Origin: JARRKU01 sp050288425
GTDB taxonomy: Bacteria > Desulfobacterota > Desulfobacteria > Desulfobacterales > Desulfosarcinaceae
Assembly: GCA_050288425.1 (NCBI GenBank)
Contig: JBNKDU010000033.1
Span: 1-9,034, forward strand
Reading direction: 5' to 3'
DNA length: 9,034 nt
A program made the translations under genes and the position numbers. Below the pieces are notes generated by a model. That model was not told where the DNA came from, did no database searches, and saw only the letters and a program-made list of their open reading frames with translations. Of the stretch, positions 1 to 6,482 are shown in pieces. Each line of letters begins with the position of its first letter. The first letter of the stretch is position 1.

Positions 1-129
1 AACCGGACAGATGGCGTTCCCAACCAAAAACCTTGCTTTTTCCAGGTATCTGTCTTACTGTCGCCTGGTCGAAAAAGAGGTGGCCCGAACGACAAGGGCG
101 AAAAACAAAACCATTTAACGAGGAAAACA

Positions 130-264
130 ATGGACGATCAAGACCCTGGCGGCAGTTGCGATGCGCAACCTCCCTCGCGAAGCAGCCGTACATTCAATTC
201 CAGCGTCCATTCAGCCCCGAGACCATCGCACCATTGCATGAGCCTGCCTGACGCTCTGCCCTAG
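130..264 (+). CDS. Putative 44-aa leader peptide upstream of mgtE
   Basis: A small ORF begins with ATG at 130 and ends with TAG at 262-264. A good ribosome binding site, GAGGA at 120-124, lies 5 nt upstream. The peptide starts MDDQDPGGSC and is rich in Pro, Ser and His, with no membrane segment or recognisable domain. It ends 57 nt before the preferred mgtE start. Its start is acidic and contains proline, which recalls the enterobacterial MgtL leader (MEPDPTP...). In that known system, low Mg2+ lets the nascent acidic/Pro stretch destabilise the ribosome and switches on the Mg2+ transporter gene mgtA. Whether this ORF acts the same way is inference from position and composition only. Alternatively it could be a chance ORF. 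Its odd composition argues against an ordinary functional protein. Confidence 0.4.
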   Translation: MDDQDPGGSCDAQPPSRSSRTFNSSVHSAPRPSHHCMSLPDALP

Positions 265-271
265 GCGCCGA

Positions 272-310
272 TTTCGTCTCGCCGGCCTGAATGCCGGCGC
301 GCCGACGAAA
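272..310 (+). promoter_or_regulatory. Stem-loop abutting the mgtE ribosome binding site
   Basis: TTTCGTC (272-278) pairs perfectly with GACGAAA (304-310). Inside, CGCCGGC (280-286) pairs with GCCGGCG (293-299) around the loop CTGAAT. A small asymmetric bulge (279; 300-303) separates the two stems. The hairpin ends 1 nt before the mgtE Shine-Dalgarno GGAAG (312-316). An alternative pairing is possible between GGCGC (264-268, touching the leader ORF stop codon) and GCGCC (316-320), which would cover part of the Shine-Dalgarno. There is no T-run, so it is more likely a translation-control element than a terminator. Function is inferred. Confidence 0.5.
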
Positions 311-321
311 TGGAAGCGCCA

Positions 322-1683
322 ATGATTTACGCCATCGATATTTCCAGCTTTGTGGACACTGCGGTGCCCGAGGAGCGCGATAAGGCCATTGCCGAGTTGC
401 ACGACCTGCATCCTTCGGACATCGCCGAAACCATCGAGAACAGCGGGGTGGCTCCCTCGACACTGGTGGAGATCCTGCTGAGGATCGGCAACCACAAAGC
501 CGTGGATGCGTTCGCCCAGCTTTCCATGGAAACCCAGCAGGCCTGCCTGGAGACTTCCAACGCCCAGACCATGCTGCGATTTGTGGAACAGATGGATCCG
601 GATGACCGGGTGGACCTGCTCAAGGCAGTGGATGAAGATGTTTACGAATCCATCATGCCGCTCATCGCCCAGGTCGAACGCAACGAAATCTGCAAATTGT
701 GGGACTATGCGGAAGGCACGGCCGGTTCGGTGATGACCACCGAATACGCCATGCTGCCCCAGGTCCTGACCGTGGCCGCGGCATTGGAAAAGCTGCGTCT
801 GCAGGCGCCCAATAAAGAGACGATCTACTATATTTATATCACCGACGCCGAACGCCGGCTGCTGGGCATCCTCTCCCTGCGCGATCTGATCATGTCGAGG
901 CCGAGGGCCGTCCTGGAAAGCATCATGGAGACCCAGGCCATCAGCGTTCACCACAACCAGACCGTGGAAGAGGTGGCCGCCGTCATCTCCAAATACGACT
1001 TGTTGGCCGTTCCGGTGGTGAACGAGGACAATCGGTTGCTGGGCATCATCACCGTCGACGATGTCATCGACATCATCGAGGCCGAGAGTACCGAGGACTT
1101 CCAGCGTATTTCGGCGGTGATGCCCTTCGAAGAGGACTATTTCAGACGGCCGCTGCCGCGCCTGTTCTGGAGCCGCTTCTTGTGGCTGGCGGTGCTGTTG
1201 TTCACGTCCCTGCTTTCCACCACCATCATGGAATTGAACGCCGGCGTCCTGCAGCGGATGGTGGCGTTGGCGTTCTTTATTCCCATGGTGGTCGGGACGT
1301 GCGGCAATGCGGGCACGCAATCCGCGACCATGATCGTTCGCGCCATGGCCCTGGGCGAGGTTCAGCTGAGCGATTTCGGACGGGTCTTTCGCCGCGAACT
1401 GGTGATGGGACTGGCCCTGGGGGTGATCCTCGGCCTGATGGCCTATTTCAGGGTATTCCTCCAGGATCGTGACCTGCTACTCGGTGTGGTGGTGGCCGCG
1501 GCCCTGGTGGCCACGCTGTTGATGGCCAATCTCACCGGAGCGCTCATGCCCCTGATCCTCAAACGGTTGCGGCTGGACCCGGCGCTGACCGCCGGTCCGT
1601 TCATCGCCACCGTGATCGATGCCGTGGGGATCGCCATCTATTTTCAAATCGCGGTCATGTGCCTGAACATGTTTGCACGGTAG
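322..1683 (+). CDS. mgtE: Magnesium transporter MgtE
   Basis: This 453-aa protein is a full-length MgtE, an inner-membrane, Mg2+-gated Mg2+ channel. The layout is classic. A helical cytosolic N domain covers about residues 15-130. The conserved GTAGSVMTTEY stretch at 132-142 opens the CBS pair (two CBS domains to about 255, the second with the LLAVPVV and GIITVDDV motifs). A plug helix follows, then five membrane helices from about 285. The pore motifs are present: FIPMVVGTCGNAGTQS at 319-334 and DPALTAGPF at 419-427. Asp433 in ATVIDAVG corresponds by alignment of the motif to the Mg2+-binding pore aspartate of Thermus MgtE. An in-frame ATG lies at 310, but the start at 322 has GGAAG 5 nt upstream while the ATG at 310 sits inside the hairpin, so 322 is preferred. 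The gene follows a putative leader ORF and converges on a minus-strand gene. Confidence 0.96.
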   Translation: MIYAIDISSFVDTAVPEERDKAIAELHDLHPSDIAETIENSGVAPSTLVEILLRIGNHKAVDAFAQLSMETQQACLETSNAQTMLRFVEQMDPDDRVDLLKAVDEDVYESIMPLIAQVERNEICKLWDYAEGTAGSVMTTEYAMLPQVLTVAAALEKLRLQAPNKETIYYIYITDAERRLLGILSLRDLIMSRPRAVLESIMETQAISVHHNQTVEEVAAVISKYDLLAVPVVNEDNRLLGIITVDDVIDIIEAESTEDFQRISAVMPFEEDYFRRPLPRLFWSRFLWLAVLLFTSLLSTTIMELNAGVLQRMVALAFFIPMVVGTCGNAGTQSATMIVRAMALGEVQLSDFGRVFRRELVMGLALGVILGLMAYFRVFLQDRDLLLGVVVAAALVATLLMANLTGALMPLILKRLRLDPALTAGPFIATVIDAVGIAIYFQIAVMCLNMFAR

Positions 1684-1707
1684 GTGTTTCCGCCCGACAC
1701 TAAGTTT

Positions 1708-1740
1708 CGCCGACGAATCATTCGGCGGGCTTTGCCCGAA
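1708..1740. other. Overlapping hairpins after mgtE
   Basis: CGCCGA (1708-1713) can pair with TCGGCG (1722-1727). Alternatively CGGGC (1726-1730) can pair with GCCCG (1734-1738) around TTT. The two options share bases. No T-run follows. They lie 25-57 nt after the mgtE stop and probably support termination or 3'-end stability together with the next hairpin. Confidence 0.4.
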
Positions 1741-1743
1741 CGC

Positions 1744-1774
1744 AAGGATGGGGCTCCGGAGAGCTTCCATCCTT
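1744..1774. terminator. Candidate bidirectional terminator between convergent genes
   Basis: AAGGATGG (1744-1751) pairs perfectly with CCATCCTT (1767-1774). GCTC/GAGC pairs inside around the loop CGGA, with a 1x2 internal loop between the stems. It lies between the mgtE stop and the stop of the minus-strand gene at 1805, the expected place for a shared terminator. The lack of a strong T-tract on either side lowers confidence that it is a classical intrinsic terminator. Confidence 0.55.
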
Positions 1775-1804
1775 GTATCGCAAAAGCAAATGTTCGAAGA
1801 AAGC

Positions 1805-2569
1805 TTATTCGAGCAGACTGAGGATGAAACAGCCTCCTCCGCCCCCTCCACCGCCGCTGCTGCCAGCGCCGCTGGCACCGCTGCTGCCCAAGGGGCCGAT
1901 GGTTCCTTCACTGCCGTCCTCGGCAATCCACGAACCGGTGATGTTGCCCGCGGATATCCTTCCGAATAGGGCGAATCCGCTGCCGTCGTCCGCTTCGCCG
2001 ACGATGAGGATAACGCCGTCGGCGTGACATCCACCCTCGAAAGTGCCACCACCGCCGCTATTGGATGTGATCGTGCCGGTGACATGGCCGTTCTGGGCAA
2101 TGGTCAGCTCCCAGGTGCCCGCGTCATCGCCGCCGAACGATCCCGAATAGGTGCCGGCATGGGGGCTCGAAGTCAACAGGTCGCCGCTGAGGGTTCCCGC
2201 GTCACCGCTCACGTTGTTGGACCATGTCCCGCTCACCGAACCCGTCGCCAGGGTGATGTCGGCATCGACGCTGCTGTCCTGGATGGTGGTGGAACCGGTA
2301 AAATAGTTGCCGACCCCCGCGGTTTCCCCTCCAAAAGCCATAAATCCCAGATCGCCGGCATTCCTCGTGGTGGAAAAGGACAGGAAAGCGGTTCCGTTGA
2401 CGGCGTCTGCAATGGCCACCCAATAGCCATTGTCATCACCGGTATACGTCCCGGAGTAGGTGCCATCATAATCCGATGGGGCACCCCAGACAGACGATGC
2501 CGTCCCCAAGAGCAGTGCTGCGATCAACATTAGCCGTGCTGCAGTCCGAAAACAATTCTTCTGGTTCAT
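1805..2569 (-). CDS. Secreted two-repeat protein with Gly8-Cys C-terminus
   Basis: This 254-aa exported protein belongs to no family I can name. Residues 1-29 form a Sec signal peptide: a charged start, the hydrophobic core LMLIAALLLG, and probable cleavage after SVWG or SVWGA. The mature part is two tandem units of about 90 residues, at 36-130 and 139-226. Each opens with a GTYSG-x2-x-GDD-x-G motif and has a G-x-(I/V)-(S/T)-G-(S/T)-W motif, giving a predicted all-beta, Gly/Thr/Ser-rich fold. The tail is Ser/Gly-rich with eight glycines, then Cys247-Phe-Ile and a short hydrophobic end. This resembles the Gly-run plus CFI endings I recall on other deltaproteobacterial surface proteins. The start at 2569 is preferred over an upstream in-frame ATG at 2647 because the signal peptide begins there and AAAGGAGG lies upstream, although at a long 12-nt spacing. 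It is downstream of a second exported-protein gene on the same strand, with a terminator between them. Localisation is well supported; function is unknown. Confidence 0.85.
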   Translation of the reverse strand: MNQKNCFRTAARLMLIAALLLGTASSVWGAPSDYDGTYSGTYTGDDNGYWVAIADAVNGTAFLSFSTTRNAGDLGFMAFGGETAGVGNYFTGSTTIQDSSVDADITLATGSVSGTWSNNVSGDAGTLSGDLLTSSPHAGTYSGSFGGDDAGTWELTIAQNGHVTGTITSNSGGGGTFEGGCHADGVILIVGEADDGSGFALFGRISAGNITGSWIAEDGSEGTIGPLGSSGASGAGSSGGGGGGGGCFILSLLE

Positions 2570-2659
2570 GATTCGCCGAGTCCTCCTTTGAAATAGCCTT
2601 GCGGCATTGATCAATCCCTCCATCTGACTCTCCGGATTGGTTGTCATAGATGGGGGGTG

Positions 2660-2689
2660 CGTCTGTGCAATCTTTGAAATCTACAGACG
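2660..2689 (-). promoter_or_regulatory. Inverted repeat in the leader of the 254-aa secreted protein
   Basis: CGTCTGT (2660-2666) and ACAGACG (2683-2689) form a perfect 7-bp dyad with a 16-nt spacer, about 90 nt upstream of the ATG at 2569. It could be an operator or a leader hairpin. No convincing sigma-70 -10/-35 pair was found nearby. The rest of 2570-2769 shows nothing else I can support. Confidence 0.3.
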
Positions 2690-2769
2690 ACGGGATTCAG
2701 GATTTCTCGCAGGCGTTATTGCAGATAGAACCCAAAAGACGTTCATCACTGTCCGCGCAATTATGCAGG

Positions 2770-2803
2770 AAAGGCGCCTTCCCGGATGGAAAGACGCCTT
2801 TTT
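2770..2803 (-). terminator. Intrinsic terminator after the 611-aa lipoprotein gene
   Basis: AAAGGCG (2770-2776) pairs with CGCCTTT (2795-2801). Inside, CTTCC pairs imperfectly with GGAAAG around CGGAT. It lies 40 nt past the stop codon of the minus-strand gene ending at 2842. On the minus strand the stem ends in TTT. On the plus strand it ends in T5 (2799-2803), so it would also stop antisense transcription. It separates the two exported-protein genes into different transcription units or attenuates the downstream one. Confidence 0.65.
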
Positions 2804-2841
2804 GGGGGGATTTAGATGGAACCTTGAAAAACGCCGTTGGA

Positions 2842-4677
2842 TCAGGGCACGCCGCAGAAGCCCGCCGTCACGGTCGCCACAGTCCCCGCCCCTGCGCGTG
2901 TGGCCGGGTTGTCGTTGTTACTCTCGAAAATCTGGAGGGTCGCCAAATTATCGGCCCGGACATCGAATGTGGCCGTGCCTCCGGCGTTGCCGTTGTTGGT
3001 CAGCTCCAGACAGACGGTGGCATTGTTCTGGGCGCGGGCGTCGAAATCCAGGGGCGCCCCGAGAGAGAGGTTATTCAGCAGCGTATTGCCATCCACCAGC
3101 GCTTTGAGATTCGCATCGTCCTGGATCCGCACCAGGATACCGCCGCCCACACTGTTGGTCACCTGGTTGCCGGTGAGGACGGTACTGATATCATGGGCCG
3201 CCCCGGCCGTGAGGCCGAGCAGGCTGATGCCGGCCCCTTGGGAGGCATCGATGACATTGCCGCTGACGGTGATCTGGGCGGTCACGGCAACGGCGCTGTC
3301 GATGGTAATATCGATGCCGTCGATGGCGCTGTTGGGGATCGTATTGTTCGCCACCGTACCGGTGCCGGTGACATTGAGCAGGTCGATCCCGGCCGTGGCC
3401 GGATTGGTGATCAAGTTATCGTGGACGTTGTAGCCCGAGACCGCCGTGACCTGCACCGCCGGTTCGTTGGTACTGATCAGTTCGAACCCGGCCACCTCGC
3501 AGTCGTTCGCCAGGGTGACCACCGGTGCCAGCGAATCGCTCATGCCCGGCATGGCGGCATTCGCCGGTACGATTTCAATGAGGTTGCCCGGCTTCGCGGC
3601 GAAACTGAAGGCGGCGCCTTCGCCCAGCAGCTTCTGGCCGGGCAACAGCGTGACGGCGGCATCCGTGCTGACCTCGGCGCCAGTACCGGCGAAGACGAAG
3701 ATGGTATCTCCCGCACCGGCGGCCGCGAAGGCCTCGGGCAGCGTCAGGAACGCGTTGCCGAAGCTGCCGTCGCCGCTGACGGCCACCGAGCTATCCACAT
3801 ACCAGGCGGCATTGGCGATATCGATGGTCACCGTGACGTCACCGGCGGCATCGCCCACCGAGTAGGTGAAGGTATCGCTGCCGGTAAACGCACCCGCGCC
3901 GGTCTGGGCCGGCGGCGTATAGGTGAATCCGCCGTTCGCCGCCACATTCACGGTGCCGCCCTGGGCCGTGGTGGTCGCCGAGGAGACGATGGCCGATCCC
4001 GCCGGATCGTTGGCCAGCACGCCCATGGCGGCGGGCACGGTCAGGGGGGTGTTGCCGATCCAGGTATACGCGTCCGCGAGGGCCGTGACCGCCGGCGGTG
4101 GGACCGTTACGCCGATCTGGCCGCGGAGTTCGCCGCCGGCATTGTTCTGCGTGTGGATGTTGAAATAGGTATCGCCGGCCTTCACGGCCGCCACCGCATC
4201 GGCGAAATCGGCAATTCCCTGCACCGCGACCGGCCGCAGGTCGGCCGCCGTCAATGTTCCGCTGATCTGGCCGGACGGGCCGTCCAGTGTGTCGGAACAG
4301 AGCGGCGGAACCGGAACATCGGTCGGCGCAAAATTCGGGTTGGCGCACAGATACAAGATTATCGGTCCATTGGCGCCCACCGCACCTGTATGGATGTGGG
4401 CCTGGGTGATCGCGCTGCTGAAGGGACCGGTCACACTCACGGTAAAGTCGATCTGGCTGCCGTCCGCGCTGACGGTCACCGTGCCCGTGCCACTGGCGGC
4501 CGTCGTTACCGGCGGCACTTCCTGGTCGCCGCTCAGCGTGCTGTTGAGCACGGTGGGATTGCCGGCCGCCGGAGTCTGCGTCGTGCTTCCATTGCCGTCG
4601 CCCCCACTACTGCAAGCCGCCAGCAACAGGATAACGCCGAGCCACAGAACCCCAAAAAAAATCTTAGAACTTCGCAT
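2842..4677 (-). CDS. Lipoprotein with CHRD, cadherin-like and beta-helix regions
   Basis: This 611-aa protein is probably a surface or outer-membrane lipoprotein. Residues 1-22 are a lipoprotein signal with lipobox LAAC (Cys22); Ser-Ser follows, and a Gly/Asp/Ser/Thr linker runs to about 41. Residues 42-190 match the CHRD pattern: LSGDQEVPP near the start, QAHIHTGAVGANGP in the middle, and YFNIHTQNNAGGELRGQI at the end. Residues about 197-288 resemble an Ig/cadherin-like bacterial adhesion domain (VLANDPAG, then GGFTYTPP, then GSDTFTYSVGD). Residues 290-600 begin WYVDSSVAVSGDGSFGNAF and continue as a repetitive parallel beta-helix with N-x-(I/V) and DGN/SGN turns, as in right-handed beta-helix surface proteins. 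No polysaccharide-lyase catalytic motif was recognised. The start at 4677 is secure: AAAGGAG lies 6 nt upstream. A long ORF on the opposite strand over the same region is a GC-rich shadow. Role is unknown; adhesion or matrix binding is a plausible inference. Confidence 0.9.
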   Translation of the reverse strand: MRSSKIFFGVLWLGVILLLAACSSGGDGNGSTTQTPAAGNPTVLNSTLSGDQEVPPVTTAASGTGTVTVSADGSQIDFTVSVTGPFSSAITQAHIHTGAVGANGPIILYLCANPNFAPTDVPVPPLCSDTLDGPSGQISGTLTAADLRPVAVQGIADFADAVAAVKAGDTYFNIHTQNNAGGELRGQIGVTVPPPAVTALADAYTWIGNTPLTVPAAMGVLANDPAGSAIVSSATTTAQGGTVNVAANGGFTYTPPAQTGAGAFTGSDTFTYSVGDAAGDVTVTIDIANAAWYVDSSVAVSGDGSFGNAFLTLPEAFAAAGAGDTIFVFAGTGAEVSTDAAVTLLPGQKLLGEGAAFSFAAKPGNLIEIVPANAAMPGMSDSLAPVVTLANDCEVAGFELISTNEPAVQVTAVSGYNVHDNLITNPATAGIDLLNVTGTGTVANNTIPNSAIDGIDITIDSAVAVTAQITVSGNVIDASQGAGISLLGLTAGAAHDISTVLTGNQVTNSVGGGILVRIQDDANLKALVDGNTLLNNLSLGAPLDFDARAQNNATVCLELTNNGNAGGTATFDVRADNLATLQIFESNNDNPATRAGAGTVATVTAGFCGVP

Positions 4678-4736
4678 GGTTATCTCCTTTCTGGTTGACC
4701 GTTGAAGCCTTGGAAAGCCACCCGGGGAAGGGCATG

Positions 4737-4966
4737 GATCAGACGGCAGAAAGGGATATCACGGGGAACTGAATCGTCTGATCGCCGCTCGTGTACTCAC
4801 TGCAAAGCAATAAACAATGGCCGGTGTACCTTTCAACAATGTGACTCGGCGCTTGTTCAAGCCGGAATTCCGTATGCCGTGATTCCGGCTGGGAAACAAT
4901 TCCCAAACCTTCCCAGGACGAGTCTATCCCTGCGGATCGGATCTGGGAATCAGGTAAAAACCTGAT
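4737..4966 (-). promoter_or_regulatory. Hairpin-rich leader region of the 611-aa lipoprotein gene
   Basis: Several perfect dyads lie in the 290 bases before the ATG at 4677. GATCAGACG (4737-4745) pairs with CGTCTGATC (4775-4783). AGCCGGAAT (4860-4868) pairs with ATTCCGGCT (4882-4890). TGGGAA (4890-4895) pairs with TTCCCA (4900-4905). ATCAGGT (4949-4955) pairs with ACCTGAT (4960-4966) around AAAA. TTCCCAG (4910-4916) could instead pair with CTGGGAA on either side (4889-4895 or 4943-4949), so some structures exclude each other. I do not recognise a known riboswitch class. It may be a structured 5' untranslated region or simply a group of regulator sites. No promoter could be assigned with confidence. 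Confidence 0.35.
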
Positions 4967-5514
4967 AAGCCCCTCTCCAATACCTGAGTGCCTCCTGGGG
5001 ATCGGGCATGGCCTTTCGATGAAATGGCTGGTTCCGGGCCATTTCGTGTAGGGTTCAATCATGGCTGGACGGCAATCGACCGTATTTGTAATTCCAGGTC
5101 GATACCGTTTCCATGACAGGAATCGGCGCATGATGTATGGCCCAATGGTCGGGGCAGCGATTCTGCAGCCAATCCGGCGCCCGGGAGGAAATGCCGTACG
5201 CGGTTGCCGCGAGCACCCGGAACCGACTGTCCCGCGGCCCACCGCCCTGGTCGGCGGTCTCGGTATTCGGCGATATCAATATCAGGTATTTACCGTATAT
5301 CCAGCCCCCGGGTTACGATGGTATAAGTAGTATAACCGATGGGGGCCTAAGCATTTGCGCCGATGGCCGGCATCGGGAATTCGATAGATGCCCTGGATTT
5401 CCAGCTGGATTGAATCGGCTCTAGCCAAGCGATTCCAGCAGGGCTTCATGTCCAAGGGGGGGGTATCTCCCGACAATCTGACAGAAAGTATATACCAGGA
5501 AAAAGGAGAAGGAA
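4967..5514. other. Intergenic region without a supported gene
   Basis: No ORF here has a good ribosome binding site or recognisable protein, and the short open frames are on both strands. Two hairpins are visible. GAAATGGC (5021-5028) pairs with GCCATTTC (5038-5045). A larger imperfect one has CCCCC (5305-5309) and GGTTA (5311-5315) pairing with TAACC (5333-5337) and GGGGG (5341-5345). A run of eight G lies at 5456-5463, just upstream of the next gene. The region divides the minus-strand lipoprotein gene from the plus-strand one, so promoters for both probably lie here. I could not place them reliably. Confidence 0.5.
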
Positions 5515-6354
5515 ATGGACAGGAAAAGGCTTCAAAAAGGCTTGGTAATTTTGTTCGTGTTCGGTCTGGTCATGGGGACCATGGCAATGTTTGCCGCCTG
5601 CGGCGGCGGATCCGGCTCTTCGTCCGGGAACCAACCCGCGGCCACGAACCCAACACTCACCACCGGGACAATCACCGGCTTCGGCAGCGTAATCGTTGAC
5701 GGCGTCGAATTCGAGACGGATGCGACCACGCGCCGCAGACACCTCGATGACGGTCCGGAACATATGGCCGGTGACGACTCGACGGTTTTCTCGGAAGGCA
5801 TGGTCGTCACGGTTCAGCATGAGGCGGAAAGCCACGTGGCCGAGAAGATCGATTTCGTCAACAACCTGGAAGGCCCCATCGCCAATGCCACCGCCGCAGG
5901 CTGCACCATTTTCGGCGTGCCGGTCAATATCGGTTCGAGCACGGTGATCCATGACTCCAATGGCGGCGTCGGTACCATCGCCGATATCGTCGATGGCGAT
6001 ATCGCCGAGGTCAGCGGAATTCCCGATCCCACCACCGGCGAGATTCCGGCCACCTATATCGAAGTGAAACCCGCCGGGTCGAAAACCGAGTTCGAAATCA
6101 AGGGCTATGTCAGCAACCTGGACACCGCCAACCAGACCTTTTCCATCTCCACGGTCCAGGGCGGCACCAACACCGTATCGGTGGACTACGCAACCGCCAA
6201 ACTCGATGACAGCACGAGCACCGCCATTACCGACGGCATGTTTGCCGAGGTGAAGACCGACCTGGCCGGTGCCACCGCCTCGCCCGTCGTTGCCACCAAG
6301 GTGGAAGCGGGTCTCGAGTCCGAGGTCGAAAATGAGGTCGAACATCAACAATGA
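5515..6354 (+). CDS. DUF5666-like lipoprotein
   Basis: This 279-aa predicted outer-membrane lipoprotein has a signal peptide with the lipobox FAAC (Cys29), followed by a Gly/Ser-rich linker to about 50. The mature part holds three similar units: about 51-115 (GTITGFGSVIVDGVEFET...), 119-185 (EGPIANATAAGCTIFGVPVNI...) and 194-264 (FEIKGYVSNLDTANQTFSIST...). Each has a G-x-(I/V) strand, a short central strand and a D/E-G-x-x-(A/V)-x-V turn, the pattern of DUF5666 beta-barrel repeats. The C-terminus is acidic (EVENEVEHQQ). AAGGAG at 5503-5508, 6 nt from the ATG, fixes the start. The gene is single, converging on the symporter gene at a shared terminator. DUF5666 has no established function, so only location and fold family are offered. 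Confidence 0.88.
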   Translation: MDRKRLQKGLVILFVFGLVMGTMAMFAACGGGSGSSSGNQPAATNPTLTTGTITGFGSVIVDGVEFETDATTRRRHLDDGPEHMAGDDSTVFSEGMVVTVQHEAESHVAEKIDFVNNLEGPIANATAAGCTIFGVPVNIGSSTVIHDSNGGVGTIADIVDGDIAEVSGIPDPTTGEIPATYIEVKPAGSKTEFEIKGYVSNLDTANQTFSISTVQGGTNTVSVDYATAKLDDSTSTAITDGMFAEVKTDLAGATASPVVATKVEAGLESEVENEVEHQQ

Positions 6355-6413
6355 TCGACGGGTTATGCACACCGCGATGATTGATTGAAAGGGCGACATG
6401 CAGGGAGTCCAGA

Positions 6414-6449
6414 AAGCCGCCGGGGATGCCACATTCCCCCCGGCGGCTT
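6414..6449. terminator. Bidirectional terminator between lipoprotein and symporter genes
   Basis: AAGCCGCCGGGG (6414-6425) pairs perfectly with CCCCGGCGGCTT (6438-6449) around a 12-nt loop. This 12-bp GC-rich stem lies 60 nt after the plus-strand stop and 34 nt after the minus-strand stop at 6483. T-runs are short on both sides (a TTTT at 6455-6458 on the plus strand, TTT on the minus strand). Confidence 0.75.
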
Positions 6450-6482
6450 GCCACTTTTCTGAATGGAAGGAGAGAAAACGAA

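Noticed and set aside
33..251. 72-codon plus-strand ORF overlapping the putative mgtE leader peptide in another frame
   Set aside because: No ribosome binding site before its ATG, Arg/Pro-rich random-looking protein. The frame at 130 has the better initiation signal.
1..300. M-box (ykoK) magnesium riboswitch ahead of mgtE
   Set aside because: The conserved M-box segments were looked for and not found. The visible pairings (for example GACAGAT 6-12 with ATCTGTC 48-54, CCAGG 42-46 with CCTGG 64-68) do not give its three-helix layout. A covariance search could overturn this.
211..1320. Minus-strand ORF (369 codons) opposite mgtE
   Set aside because: Low-complexity His/Gln/Gly protein, no ribosome binding site considered convincing, and full overlap with a clear MgtE gene.
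2650..4698. Very long plus-strand ORF (682 codons) opposite the 611-aa lipoprotein gene
   Set aside because: Its protein is His/Arg/Gly-rich with no domain or signal, and it lies antisense to a gene with a lipobox, CHRD motifs and a perfect ribosome binding site. It is typical of a GC-rich shadow frame.
5341..5358. Sigma-54-like sequence GGGGCCTAAGCATTTGC before the DUF5666-like gene
   Set aside because: The GG to GC spacing is one base too long, and sigma-54 promoters tolerate no change in this spacing.
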